Assembly (NCBI GenBank): GCA_021463515.1
Contig: JAJTYZ010000112.1
Location: 1 to 64,000 of the forward strand
DNA from: Chthoniobacterales bacterium
GTDB lineage: Bacteria; Verrucomicrobiota; Verrucomicrobiia; Chthoniobacterales; JACTMZ01
DNA length: 64,000 bases
Direction: 5' to 3'
In this document: positions 37,442 to 48,214 of the stretch, in pieces
Layout: each line of letters begins with the position of its first letter
Numbering within the stretch: position 1 is the first letter of the stretch
Program-made: the position numbers and the translations under genes
The notes under the pieces: generated by a model
Databases searched by the model: none
What the model saw: only the letters and a program-made list of their open reading frames with translations
What the model was told of the DNA's origin: nothing

Positions 37442-37492
37442 GGGTACCGCGCTCGCCTCGGGTGCCGTTTCACGCGCCCCCGCGAGAAACAT
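37442..37492. repeat. REP-like element, copy 1 of about 50 bp
   Basis: GGGTACCGCGCTCGCCTCGGGTGCCGTTTCACGCGCCCCCGCGAGAAACAT; near-identical to 45288-45337. Confidence 0.8.
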
Positions 37493-37527
37493 GCCTTTTC
37501 TGCCCAGAGAGTACAGGAATTTTTTAA

Positions 37528-37557
37528 TCAGGGAGCACTGGCGTCTCGCCTGTGATT
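37528..37557. repeat. Single arm of GGCGTCTCGCC palindromic element
   Basis: TCAGGGAGCACTGGCGTCTCGCCTGTGATT, same word as 52096-52162. Confidence 0.7.
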
Positions 37558-37593
37558 GTTTTCCCAAAGCCAACTCAACATTCCTTAGCATCT

Positions 37594-38214
37594 TCATTTC
37601 TGAACCCACGATTTCAGCTCTTCAATAATCTGACGATCATCTTCTCGCGCAGGGTCAAACACTTTGACAATTTCCCCATTGGGCGCGACGAGAAATTGAT
37701 AGATGGAATGGTTTATGAGTGCTGTTCCTGGAACCCGACGAGCCCACACGCCCAACGTCCTAAGAAATTGATCGAAACTTTCCTGCGTCATTCCCTCTGG
37801 CAACGCAAAAGTCCAGCCACTCAAACCCTCTCCAAAAAGTTGCTTATAACTCTTGATTTTCCGCACGTCATCACGCTGCAAATCAAAACTAATCGTCAGC
37901 AATTCCAAATCTGCCGGAATAATCCCTCCTGCTAATTTCCGATAAATCCCTTCCAAACGATTGTTAATTTTATGGCAAACATCGGGACAATCCAGATAGA
38001 CAAAATTCACGAGCACAAATTTCTTTTTATCTTGAAGATGAAAAGTTGCCCCATCCTGATTCACAAACACAGCATCAGGAAATGCCCGAGGTAAGGGCCC
38101 CGCTTGATTCAACGCATAGGAAAAAACAGTGAATGCGCGAAATCCATCCGTCCATGCCCACAAAACCACCACGCAAATGACCAGTGCCGCAAGTGGTGGA
38201 AGAAAGCGTTTCAT
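37594..38214 (-). CDS. SCO1/SenC family copper chaperone
   Basis: FVLVNFVYLDCPDVCHKINNRLEGIYRKL (CxxxC) and NHSIYQFLVAPNGEIV. Confidence 0.9.
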   Translation of the reverse strand: MKRFLPPLAALVICVVVLWAWTDGFRAFTVFSYALNQAGPLPRAFPDAVFVNQDGATFHLQDKKKFVLVNFVYLDCPDVCHKINNRLEGIYRKLAGGIIPADLELLTISFDLQRDDVRKIKSYKQLFGEGLSGWTFALPEGMTQESFDQFLRTLGVWARRVPGTALINHSIYQFLVAPNGEIVKVFDPAREDDRQIIEELKSWVQK

Positions 38215-38241
38215 CGGTCAGCCCAATCTACAGCAGATTGG

Positions 38242-39762
38242 CTAAGCAGACGACTCCGTCGAAGTTGCATCAGTCACCACCCAACGCATCAACCTTATGA
38301 AAATAGAAATCCCCATCGTGATAATTCCCAACAATACGAGCACCACGAAAAATACCGCAAGACGTGCCAACAATGCTCCGATTTCATGGGAGCTAGAAAT
38401 CCCCATCGTGGAATACTCGGCAAAACGACGTGGGATGCTATTCATGCCGCCGAGGTAAAACATGAGCAAAAATCCATAAGAGCCGGTGACAAATGTCCAA
38501 AACGCCCATCCGGCCTTTGGTCCGCCCTCTTTCCCTGATTGCGGTGCCGTGAGGTAGTAGAGAAATCCAAGGATAAAAAGCACCACGCCCATGAGCATGT
38601 AAGTGTGGAAATGCGCGGGAACCCACAAGGTATTGTGAAGCACTTTATTCACCGCAATCGTAGAGTCCACCACCGCCGCAATGCCGCCAATCGCCCAGCC
38701 AACGGCACCCAAGAAAAAGGACAACGGAATCACTCCCCACTTAATTTTCGAATGATACAGCTGCGCAATAACGCCAAAAATTGTCACCGCTGTCGCCGGA
38801 ACCGCACTCATATACGAAGCAAGTTGCCCTGCATACTGAATCGAAATCGGCTGCGCAAAATCCATGTAGAGATGATGAAAATAGGCAAACAAGATGAAGA
38901 GAAATGTCGCGTTCCAAGCAATCACCGTCACCTTCGTCAATTTCCATGCGCGTCCCGTGAACTCAGGGAACAGCGTGTAAACCCAACCCACGGCGCAGTA
39001 AATCGTGATGTTGACCAAGGTATGGCCAAAGAAAAACAGGATATTTTTCATCATCAGCGGATTGAATTCCAAACTCGGCTCAAAGAGCTGAAATAAAAAC
39101 ATGATCAAAAAAACCGCACCCGCCAAAAATGCGAGGATGCCGGGAACCAGACTCACCACGCTAATTAACGCAATCGGCGGCAGTTCTTCCTCAGGTTCTT
39201 TATTCCCTAAATACCGCCAGCCCATAAGCTGAAAAAATCCTCCGTACTCCAAAGACAAAGCCCGTACAATATGTACGCAACCCACAAGCCACACGACGCC
39301 GAGAATGAGGAGAGAAATAAACGTAAGACCCGACGACCATTCCGGCCAACTCGTACCTTTAAACGGAAGCGGATAAAGCAAGTACCACCCTGCGGCAAAC
39401 CCGCCAATGAGCGTCGCCACCACCAACCCAATCACCCCAACGACAACTCCGATAAAGACAAAATACCCCACCTTCACGCTCGTTCGCGCAAACCGCGTCC
39501 CCACCAAGAAATGCAAGCCCCCCAACGCAAAACTAAACAACAACCCTGCCATCCCCAACCCATGCAAAGTCATGATCGCGTAAAAGGTGTTCGGCTGAAG
39601 ATGTACCAACTCGCCCTGGTTCAACCGCATGAAAAGCCCCAGCCCAATCAACAACGGAAACAATACCAAAAGCGTCACGCCCCATGTGACCATCAAGCGT
39701 CGTTGCTTCCGAAATTCTTCGGCATCCAAAGGTTTCATGGGTTCTCGTGTTTTATTCGACAT
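38242..39762 (-). CDS. Haem-copper cytochrome c oxidase subunit I
   Basis: YAIMTLHGLGMAGLLFSF; FFFGHTLVNITIYCAVGWVYTLFPE; LWVPAHFHTYMLMGVVLFILGFLYYL. Confidence 0.9.
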   Translation of the reverse strand: MSNKTREPMKPLDAEEFRKQRRLMVTWGVTLLVLFPLLIGLGLFMRLNQGELVHLQPNTFYAIMTLHGLGMAGLLFSFALGGLHFLVGTRFARTSVKVGYFVFIGVVVGVIGLVVATLIGGFAAGWYLLYPLPFKGTSWPEWSSGLTFISLLILGVVWLVGCVHIVRALSLEYGGFFQLMGWRYLGNKEPEEELPPIALISVVSLVPGILAFLAGAVFLIMFLFQLFEPSLEFNPLMMKNILFFFGHTLVNITIYCAVGWVYTLFPEFTGRAWKLTKVTVIAWNATFLFILFAYFHHLYMDFAQPISIQYAGQLASYMSAVPATAVTIFGVIAQLYHSKIKWGVIPLSFFLGAVGWAIGGIAAVVDSTIAVNKVLHNTLWVPAHFHTYMLMGVVLFILGFLYYLTAPQSGKEGGPKAGWAFWTFVTGSYGFLLMFYLGGMNSIPRRFAEYSTMGISSSHEIGALLARLAVFFVVLVLLGIITMGISIFIRLMRWVVTDATSTESSA

Positions 39763-40330
39763 GAATTTTTCCCGTCATAATTGTGTGTGGTGCCCCGCAG
39801 TATTCGAGGCAGAGAATCGGATAATCTCCTTTTTCTCGAAACCGATATTGCAAATCATTGCGATAGCCCGGCATGGCCTGCGTCTGCGCCAACAAAACAC
39901 CTCGATCGTTGTAAATGGAAAAATTGTGATTCACGTCCTCCGACGTCACTTGAAATGTGATCGGCGTATCCACAGGCAATGTGATTTGATTCGCACCCGT
40001 AAAATCCTTGGGCTTCACATCCGTAGAACCTATCCCCATTTTCCACGCCCATTGCATTCCCACAACCGTGACAATTTCGCCGGGCTTTTGCTGAAATTCT
40101 TCATAGGGCAAAAATCGTAATGTCCAAAAAAGCCCCACCGTCAGCACCACACACAAACCCCAAAAATAAAATCCGCGTACTTTGTAAACTTTCCCCTTTG
40201 CCGCGTATTTATCCTCCGTCCCCACCATCGCCGCACGCATGAGGAAAATCGCGCCAAGGAGAATAAAATACACCACCACGATTGTCACGAGCGCGGCGTA
40301 AACCTGAGTCGTCATCGCCGCAATCATCAA
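39752..40330 (-). CDS. Cytochrome c oxidase subunit II
   Basis: CuA-type motif CLEYCGAPHTIMTGKIHV; VTSEDVNHNFSIYNDRG. Confidence 0.92.
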   Translation of the reverse strand: MMIAAMTTQVYAALVTIVVVYFILLGAIFLMRAAMVGTEDKYAAKGKVYKVRGFYFWGLCVVLTVGLFWTLRFLPYEEFQQKPGEIVTVVGMQWAWKMGIGSTDVKPKDFTGANQITLPVDTPITFQVTSEDVNHNFSIYNDRGVLLAQTQAMPGYRNDLQYRFREKGDYPILCLEYCGAPHTIMTGKIHVE

Positions 40331-40471
40331 ACACCCTCCTCAGTCACACAAACCCACGCAGTGCGTTGCCGTAATGTCATAATCCAACTCATATCGTAAT
40401 ATGATATTTTTTGCAACATAAGAGCATCGCTGGCATCGGAGCGGACTCGGCGTTAAGATTGAGGGTTCGTC

Positions 40472-42619
40472 ATGTCTTTTCGCCTTTCCTCACCTCACGC
40501 ACCTTGCGGCGACCAAGGGCAGGCTATTGAAAAACTGACGCGCTCGCTCGAAGCTGGCAATCGTCATCAAACGCTACTCGGCGTCACGGGCTCGGGAAAA
40601 ACATTTACGGCGGCCAATGTCATTCGCAATCTCGATCGCCCAACGCTCGTCATTTCCCATAATAAAACACTCGCGGCGCAGCTTTATTCCGAGTTTAAGC
40701 AATTTTTCCCGGACAATGCCGTAGAGTATTTCGTCAGCTATTTCGACTACTACCAACCCGAGGCGTACATCCCACGCACCGACACGTACATCGAAAAAGA
40801 TTCCGCCATTAACGAGGAGATTGAGCGTCTGCGCCTTTCGGCTACGAGTTCGCTGCTTTCCCGTCGTGATGTGCTGATCGTCGCAAGCGTTTCCTGCATC
40901 TATGGCTTAGCGTCGCCGGAAGATTATCAGCAAATGCTTTTACCGCTCAAATCCGGCGAGGACATGTCTCGCGAAGCACTTCTCGGACGCCTCGTAGATT
41001 TGCTCTACGAGCGCAATGACATTGGTTTTGCTCGTGGAAAGTTTCGCGTTCGCGGGGATGTGGTGGAAGTTCATCCGGCAAATTTCGATGAGGAAGCCGT
41101 GCGCGTGGAGTTTTTTGGCGATACAATTGATCGCCTAAGCCTTTTCGATCCTCTCACCGGTCACGTCCTAAAATCTCTACCAGGGCTCACGATTTTTCCT
41201 GCAAAGCAATTTGTCACACCACATGAAAAGCTCCGCCGCGCATTAGGCACGATCCGCGTGGAGCTCGGCGAACGCCTTGCGGAACTTGAGTCACAGGGAA
41301 AACTTCTCGAATCCCAACGACTGAAAATTCGCACCGAATTTGATCTCGAAATGATGGAGGAAATGGGATTTTGCAGCGGGATTGAAAATTATTCGCGACA
41401 TCTCAGCGGACGCCTCCCCGGCTCGCGTCCGTTCACCCTGTTAGACTTTTTCCCTCGGGATTTCCTATGCGTCATTGATGAATCGCATACTTCCATTCCC
41501 CAAATTGGTGGCATGTATGCAGGAGACCGTTCGCGCAAGCAAGTGTTGGTAAATCACGGTTTTCGACTGCCCAGTGCCCTCGATAATCGTCCGTTGAATT
41601 TTCCGGAGTTCATGGGCATGACCAACCAGATTTTGTACATGAGCGCAACGCCCGGGGATTTTGAATTGCGCAATAGCCACGTCGGAAATCACTCATTTCT
41701 ACCTGCGGTTGACGCGGCGAATCGCCTTTCGATTGAGGAGAGCGCAGCTCTACTTGCACGTGCTCGAAGTCACTTTGCTGTTTCCGTTTCCAATGCTCCA
41801 TTGATTGTCGAACAAATCATCCGCCCCACGGGCCTCCTCGACCCCGTCATCACCGTGCGTCCACTCGCCAATCAAATTGACGAAACCATCGAACTTTGTC
41901 GTCAGCGCATTGAAAAAAATCAGCGTGTTCTCGTCACAACCCTCACCAAACGTACCGCAGAAGACCTATCGGATTACCTCCGCGACATTGGCCTTAAAGT
42001 TCGCTATCTTCACAGTGACATTGACACCATTGAACGCGTGGAAATTCTTCGCGCTCTTCGCGCCGGAGAGTTTGATATTCTCGTAGGCATCAACCTTCTT
42101 CGTGAAGGACTCGATTTGCCCGAAGTCGGTCTGGTCTGTATTCTTGACGCAGACAAAGAAGGCTATCTCCGCAGTCAAACATCCCTCATCCAAACCGCCG
42201 GACGCGCCGCTCGCCACGTGGATGGAGAAGTCGTGCTTTTTGCCGATAACATGACAAGCAGCATCCGTGCTCTCCTCGAGATCAGCGATGATCGGCGGCG
42301 GCGACAAATGGAGTACAATGAGAAACACGGCATCATTCCCCGCAGCGTTCAGCGTGCGGTGCAGGAAAGTCTTCATGTGATTCTTCGCGGAAAACCCGAC
42401 AAAACGGCCCGCGTGGCGGAGAGCAATTTGTCGCTCTCGGATTTACTCGCGGAGTTGAATCAAGAAATGGAAGAAGCTTCGTCAGCCTTGGAGTTTGAGC
42501 GTGCGGCTCTCCTCCGCGATCAAATTCTCGAACTTAAAGCCAATGCCGGCATTGAAAAAATCTCTCCCTCCCCTCGTCCGGTGACTTACGGTAAAAAGAA
42601 ACGCAAACCCAAGTTCTGA
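40472..42619 (+). CDS. uvrB: Excinuclease ABC subunit B
   Basis: [90 protein letters not shown]. Confidence 0.98.
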   Translation: MSFRLSSPHAPCGDQGQAIEKLTRSLEAGNRHQTLLGVTGSGKTFTAANVIRNLDRPTLVISHNKTLAAQLYSEFKQFFPDNAVEYFVSYFDYYQPEAYIPRTDTYIEKDSAINEEIERLRLSATSSLLSRRDVLIVASVSCIYGLASPEDYQQMLLPLKSGEDMSREALLGRLVDLLYERNDIGFARGKFRVRGDVVEVHPANFDEEAVRVEFFGDTIDRLSLFDPLTGHVLKSLPGLTIFPAKQFVTPHEKLRRALGTIRVELGERLAELESQGKLLESQRLKIRTEFDLEMMEEMGFCSGIENYSRHLSGRLPGSRPFTLLDFFPRDFLCVIDESHTSIPQIGGMYAGDRSRKQVLVNHGFRLPSALDNRPLNFPEFMGMTNQILYMSATPGDFELRNSHVGNHSFLPAVDAANRLSIEESAALLARARSHFAVSVSNAPLIVEQIIRPTGLLDPVITVRPLANQIDETIELCRQRIEKNQRVLVTTLTKRTAEDLSDYLRDIGLKVRYLHSDIDTIERVEILRALRAGEFDILVGINLLREGLDLPEVGLVCILDADKEGYLRSQTSLIQTAGRAARHVDGEVVLFADNMTSSIRALLEISDDRRRRQMEYNEKHGIIPRSVQRAVQESLHVILRGKPDKTARVAESNLSLSDLLAELNQEMEEASSALEFERAALLRDQILELKANAGIEKISPSPRPVTYGKKKRKPKF

Positions 42620-42623
42620 CATC

Positions 42624-43787
42624 ATGCCTCCCGCAAAAGCCAAAAAAACCGTCACCAAAGCTGCTCCTGCAGTATCATCCGCCATTCACGTCGTGGCCGG
42701 GAATGATGAGATGGCCGTTAAAAATCGCGCTCTCGAACTTTCGACAAAACTTACACCGGGCGATGGCGGAGAATTTTCAGCGGAGATTCTCGATGCTCAT
42801 GCAGACAATGCAGAACACGCCGGCTCTATTATTCGTGAGGCCATTCTCTCACTCAGTATGCCCGGATTTCTCGCCTCCGAAAAACTCGTCTGGCTCAAAA
42901 ACATCAACTTCCTTGCGGACACCCAACTTGGCGGAAGTAAGTCAGTTCTCGAAGCACTCGAAGAGCTCCAACAATTTCTTACCGGCGGCCTTCCCGAAGG
43001 CACGCGCCTCCTGTGCAGTGCCATCAATCCTGACAAGCGTCGCGTCTTTTACAAATTCCTCACCAAACTTGGCAGTACAGAAGTTCTCGATAAGCCTGCC
43101 ACCAGCCCCCGCTTTAGCGAAGATGATGCGGCTCGCCAAGTGGCTTCTACAGCGGCTCGCGAGCGTAATTTGCATTTTACTCCGGATGCACTCGAGCGCT
43201 TTGCGGCTTACGTGGGATCAGACACGCGTCAGGTGCTCAATGAGCTGGATAAAATTGACACGTACCTCGGGAGCGAGCGGCGGAAAATCAATGAGGACGA
43301 CATTTCTCTCCTCGTTCCGGAAACGCGGCGCGGCATCATTTTTGAACTCGGCAATTGTCTTGCTCGTCGCAATCTCAAAACAGCCAGTCGCTGCCTGCAA
43401 AAACTGCTCGCGCAAGGCGAAGAACCCGTCGGCCTTCTCTACGCTGTCATCGCCCCTACGATTCAACGTCTTCTCGCTGCCGCCGTACTCATCGAACAAT
43501 ACGGCCTCCGCGTCACTCCAAGCTACCCTGCTTTCCAATCGGCCCTCGAACGCCTTCCTGTCGAAGCAGCCGATATTGTCCCGCGTAAAAAGGATGGAAC
43601 CCTTAATGCTTATGGCTTTTATAAAACCGCCGAAGAAGCGGGGCGTTTTACAGCACGTGAACTTGGAGCGGCAACCATTGCGTGTGCCAATGCCGCAACG
43701 GCCATCATGACCACCGGTTCCGATCCCGCCCTCATCCTCCAACAGCTCCTCGTGCGTATTTTATCGAAAAAGTCTAAGGAATCCTAA
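42624..43787 (+). CDS. holA: DNA polymerase III delta subunit
   Basis: EKLVWLKNINFLAD...LERFAAYVGSDTRQVLNELDKIDTYL...FELGNCLARRNLKTASRCLQKLLAQGEEPVGLLYAVI. Confidence 0.9.
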   Translation: MPPAKAKKTVTKAAPAVSSAIHVVAGNDEMAVKNRALELSTKLTPGDGGEFSAEILDAHADNAEHAGSIIREAILSLSMPGFLASEKLVWLKNINFLADTQLGGSKSVLEALEELQQFLTGGLPEGTRLLCSAINPDKRRVFYKFLTKLGSTEVLDKPATSPRFSEDDAARQVASTAARERNLHFTPDALERFAAYVGSDTRQVLNELDKIDTYLGSERRKINEDDISLLVPETRRGIIFELGNCLARRNLKTASRCLQKLLAQGEEPVGLLYAVIAPTIQRLLAAAVLIEQYGLRVTPSYPAFQSALERLPVEAADIVPRKKDGTLNAYGFYKTAEEAGRFTARELGAATIACANAATAIMTTGSDPALILQQLLVRILSKKSKES

Positions 43788-44691
43788 GAACCATCCCAGG
43801 CTTAAGCTTCGTGGGGTCGGGAAGGACGTCTTTATTTGCCTCTGCAATTTTAGGCCATTGACTCGACTTATTGTAATACTTGCGTGCAATTCCGGCGAGT
43901 GTGTCGCCTCTTGCCACCGTATGCGAACGCTCCTTTGCCGGAGGTACAACGGCGGATGTCGCAGGGCTCGGAGCAGTTGCTCCCGGCATGATGAGCTGAA
44001 CATTCGCCGTGGATGCAGCATCCGTGGCCAGCGCGGAATTGACAGGGCGGGCTGCCGAGGGAATCACAGCAACAGCGCGTCGCACTTCGGGCTCCGGTGC
44101 AGCAACGGCAGGTGCCGGCGGCGGCGTTGCGGCAACGACCATCGCAGGAGGTGCGGCAGGTGCGACGGAGCGAGTGGCAAGAAAAGTTTTCTCTGCACTT
44201 TTATCCCCTGACTTTTGCTCTCGCTTTAATTCGGCAACTTGCTTTTGCAATTCCAGATTTTCATTTTTAAGCCGCGCTGCCTCACGAGCAGGAATCACCG
44301 AACCGTCCGCTAGATTGGACACAATGGCTAACCGCAAACGCGTCGCATACGTCTTCACATCCGTCGCAAATTGACCCTGCGGCGCAAGCTCCAAATAACG
44401 TTCAAAATGATGCAAGGCGGCTACGGGATTTTTCAGCTGATCCTCATACAAAAGTCCGAGCCGATAATGGGCTTCGGCCGAAAGCATCGTCCCATCCAAC
44501 GCCGATTCGTAATACTGCACCGCACGTTGCACTTCGCCGCGCGATACCGCGTCATTGCCCTCGCGAAGGTTGCGGCTTGTTTGCGAAACCGTGAGAAGAT
44601 CGCAACCCGAGAAAAAAATCATCGTCACAACCGAAACCGTGGCGTACTGGAGAATCCGTATGCTTGCTGCTGGTTTGTTCATGCGAGGCAT
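43774..44691 (-). CDS. TPR + LysM domain lipoprotein-like protein
   Basis: HYRLGLLYEDQLKNPVAALHHFERYLELAP; C-terminal HTVARGDTLAGIARKYYNKSSQWPKIAEANKDVLPDPTKLKPGMVLRIP. Confidence 0.9.
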   Translation of the reverse strand: MPRMNKPAASIRILQYATVSVVTMIFFSGCDLLTVSQTSRNLREGNDAVSRGEVQRAVQYYESALDGTMLSAEAHYRLGLLYEDQLKNPVAALHHFERYLELAPQGQFATDVKTYATRLRLAIVSNLADGSVIPAREAARLKNENLELQKQVAELKREQKSGDKSAEKTFLATRSVAPAAPPAMVVAATPPPAPAVAAPEPEVRRAVAVIPSAARPVNSALATDAASTANVQLIMPGATAPSPATSAVVPPAKERSHTVARGDTLAGIARKYYNKSSQWPKIAEANKDVLPDPTKLKPGMVLRIP

Positions 44692-44706
44692 GATAAACCT
44701 CCTCGC

Positions 44707-45261
44707 ATGTCAGGCAAGGCTGTCATCACAACGTTGACCATTCTCTCATTGGCCCTCGGCGCTTGCACCAAGGTACATGAGTCTTCCGCGCCACCCCAAT
44801 CCTCCCCAGTGCCTGCTGCAAAAATCACACCAGCAAAAAATCCTGGCACCAAACCTGCACCTCGCCCAACAACAGCCAAGCCATCACGGCGCACAAATAC
44901 GACATCAGCACCATCCCGTCCCATGACACCGGCCGTCAAAAAAGTTACGCCCTCGTCCAACACTCCCTACGATGACCTTCTCCCACTCCTCAAAGGCAAC
45001 GCCTCGTGGAATACCTATGGTCACGATCTCACCGTCACCAATGGGGCGAACCCCCCCGTTCCCATTTTTCGCCAAGCCATCGTCCTCGCCGCCGTTCGCG
45101 CCACGCTTGCGGACTCACCCGTGGAGCCAACAGCCGAATTCTTAAAAGGCACACTCACCCTCAAATTTAATCACGGCACCAGTCGAGAAATCGCCGCGGA
45201 TATCAATCGAACCCTCAAAGTTCCCGAAGTTAGTACCCTTTGTATTCTTCTCGGGAGTTGA
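44707..45261 (+). CDS. Putative lipoprotein, Pro/Thr-rich
   Basis: MSGKAVITTLTILSLALGACTKV lipobox-like; start at 44707 inside longer ORF. Confidence 0.6.
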   Translation: MSGKAVITTLTILSLALGACTKVHESSAPPQSSPVPAAKITPAKNPGTKPAPRPTTAKPSRRTNTTSAPSRPMTPAVKKVTPSSNTPYDDLLPLLKGNASWNTYGHDLTVTNGANPPVPIFRQAIVLAAVRATLADSPVEPTAEFLKGTLTLKFNHGTSREIAADINRTLKVPEVSTLCILLGS

Positions 45262-45287
45262 TCCCTCGCCTTCGTTCGGGTGCAAAG

Positions 45288-45337
45288 GGTACCGCGCCCA
45301 CCTCGGGTGCCGTTTCCCGCGCCCTCGCGGGAAACAT
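45288..45337. repeat. REP-like element, copy 2 with perfect 9-bp hairpin arms
   Basis: GGGTACCGCGCCCACCTCGGGTGCCGTTTCCCGCGCCCTCGCGGGAAACAT; TTTCCCGCG/CGCGGGAAA. Confidence 0.82.
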
Positions 45338-45393
45338 CGAAAAAATTAACAAGTCACTGAAAAAAATCTTAGTTTGCAGGAGTTCGTATTTCC

Positions 45394-45456
45394 ATCACAG
45401 GCGAACCGGAGCCGAAGGCGGAGATGGCTCTTAGGCAACCGCCTGTGCCCCCTGAT
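45394..45456. repeat. Related palindromic element with diverged centre
   Basis: ATCACAGGCG ... CCGCCTGTGCCCCCTGATTTTT between convergent genes. Confidence 0.6.
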
Positions 45457-45473
45457 TTTTTTCTTTGGTGGTG

Positions 45474-48056
45474 TTATTCTTCTGCTTCCGCTTCCGTTTC
45501 CGCTTCGTCTTCCTGATCCTGACTTACAACGCGGGCCATGGCTTGAAGTTTCTCGCCTTCGTTAAGTCCGATAAGACGCACTCCCTGCGCATTACGTCCT
45601 GTCATGCGAATCTCCGCGACACGCGTGCGGACGCTTTGGCCGCCGGATGTGATGAGCATAATTTCATCATTACCACGCACGCTTAAAGCACCCACGACAT
45701 CACCGGTTTTATCGGTAACTTTCATGGTGATGATTCCTTTACCGCCGCGACCTTGCAGGCGGTATTCGTCAAATTCGGTGCGTTTCCCTACGCCATTGGC
45801 ACCGGCAACGAGTAAGGTGGCATCGGGAACAACGAGAGCAGCACCAATCACAAAGTCGCCCTTCGACGGGCGAATTCCCCACACGCCGGTCGCGGTACGG
45901 CCCATGTCGCGAATGTCTTCCTCGCTGAAACGAATGCTCATGCCGTCTTTGGTAATAAGGACTACTTCGTTTTGGCCATCGGTCATGAGCGCATCAATGA
46001 GCACATCACCTTCCTCGATGTTAATGGCAATGATCCCGCCCTTGCGGATATTTCGATAGGCAGAGAGGTTTGTTTTCTTAATCGTGCCGGAGCGTGTGGC
46101 AAAAAGAATGTGTAGATTCTCATCCCACGTTTCGTCTTTGTCGGCACCTGTCTTCGCGGTGATACGAAGGACAGCAGCAATTTCTTCACCGGGTTTAAAC
46201 TCCAACAAATTGGCAATAGATCGCCCTTTGGCAGCGCGTCCCATTTCGGGAATGTTGTAAGCCTTTTCCACATAACAACGACCTTTTTTCGTGAAGAATA
46301 CAAGGTAGTCGTGCGTGCTGGCTGTGAAGAGATGCTCCACAAAATCATCTTCCTCATTTTCCGCCCGTGCCTCGCGCGTTTGCATGCCAATGACCCCTTT
46401 GCCCCCGCGTTTTTGGGCGCGATAAGCACTCACAGCGGTGCGCTTGATGAAGCCGCGATGGGTGACGGTAATGATACATCCTTCGTTGGTGATGAGGTCT
46501 TCAATGTTGATCTCACCCTCGTCGGGAACGATCTCGGTGAGGCGTGGGCCGGCGTGTTTGCTTTTGATTTCACGCAGCTCGGATTTGATAATTTCTAACA
46601 CGCGCTCTTCGCGAGCAAGGATATCAAGCAAGTCCGCAATCGTAGAAAGGAGTGCCGTGTATTCTGCCAAAACCTTGTCGCTTTCGAGGCCGGTAAGTTG
46701 GTAGAGACGCAGCTCAAGGATGTCATCCACCTGCTGCTCCGTGAGCAAGTATTCCCCATCGGTGAGACGCGCTTCGTTGCGGATTTTAATGCCAAATTTT
46801 TCCACTTGTTTACGAGTGAATTCAAAGGCGAGAAGTTTAACTTTGGCCTCCTCGCGATTTTTGGAATTACGAATGATGCGGATAAACTCATCAAGATTGG
46901 CGAGCGCAATGAGAAATGCCTCGAGTTTTTCCGCCCGCACTTCCGCCTCACCAAGCAAGTGCCGCGTGCGACGCAAAACAACTTCGCGACGATGCTCGAT
47001 GTAACAAGCAATGGCGCCTTTAAGCGAAAGCAATTTCGGCTTGCCATGGTCAATGGCCAACATCGTGGTGGAAAACGAACTCTCAAGCGTCGTGTACTTG
47101 TACAGATTGTTAATGACAACCTTCGGATTGGCGTCGCGCTTTAGCTCAACGACGACGCGGGTGTTTTCATCGGACTCATCGCGAATGGCGCTGATGTCGG
47201 TGATGGTCTTTTGATTCACCAAATCCGCGATGCGCTCGACGAGCGTGGCGCGATTGACATTGTAAGGAATCTCGGTGATGACGATTTGCTCGCGATTGCC
47301 TTTGAGTTCTTCGACGCCGGCTTTACCACGCACCTTCACGGAACCGCGTCCGGTTTCGAGATATTGCCGAATCCCCGCGACGCCGCATATATGGCAGCCT
47401 GTGGGAAAATCCGGCCCCTTAACATGCTTCATCAGCCCCTCGAGTGTGATGTCGGGTTTGTCAATTTGTGCGCAAATGGCATCAATCACTTCACCAAGAT
47501 TGTGCGGCGGCATATTGGTCGCCATACCAACCGCAATGCCCGTGCCACCATTTACGAGAAGATTCGGAAATGCCGCAGGAAAAACGACGGGCTCCGTCAG
47601 GCGTTCATCGTAATTGGGAACAAAATCCACCGTGGATTTATCCATATCCGCCATGAGTGCCGTACCAAGATGCGTGAGGCGTGCCTCGGTATAACGCATG
47701 GCCGCCGGAGGATCGCCTTCCACCGAACCAAAGTTGCCTTGCCCATCCACAAGCGTCTCCCGCGTTGCCCAACTTTGCGCCATGTGAACCAACGTAGGAT
47801 AAATGACAGCTTCGCCGTGCGGGTGATAGTTACCGCTGGTGTCACCGCAAATTTTGGCGCACTTGATATGCTGCCTCCCGGGGAAAAGCCGCAGATCGTG
47901 CATCGCGTAAAGAATGCGGCGCTGCGCAGGCTTAAGACCATCACGCGCATCGGGGAGAGCACGCGAAATGATAACGGACATGGAGTAGTCGAGAAAGGAG
48001 CGAGACATCTCCTCCGCGACATCAATAGGTTCGACTTTTTCGTTCTGTGTGTACAC
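45474..48056 (-). CDS. gyrA: DNA gyrase subunit A
   Basis: [33 protein letters not shown]; C-terminal beta-pinwheel repeats. Confidence 0.97.
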   Translation of the reverse strand: [860 protein letters not shown]

Positions 48057-48214
48057 GTAAAACTTCCTTGTTGGCGGCGACGGAATCGTTACCGCGTTGA
48101 CCTTGTATCATGACCGCACCCGCTGCGTCATGCCAGTGGAAACATTCGGCAAAGTGCAATTTTTCACTTACACCGCTCTCACAATAAGAGTCAAGGCTCT
48201 GCGAAAACGAAGGA

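Noticed and set aside
42703-43710. 335-aa ORF in another frame of holA
   Set aside because: Alternative-frame shadow of holA with biased composition.
44371-44706. Long N-terminal extension of the 44371-45261 ORF
   Set aside because: Overlaps the LysM/TPR gene antisense; the signal-like lipoprotein start at 44707 fits better.
47211-48113. 300-aa plus-strand ORF opposite gyrA
   Set aside because: Antisense shadow of gyrA.
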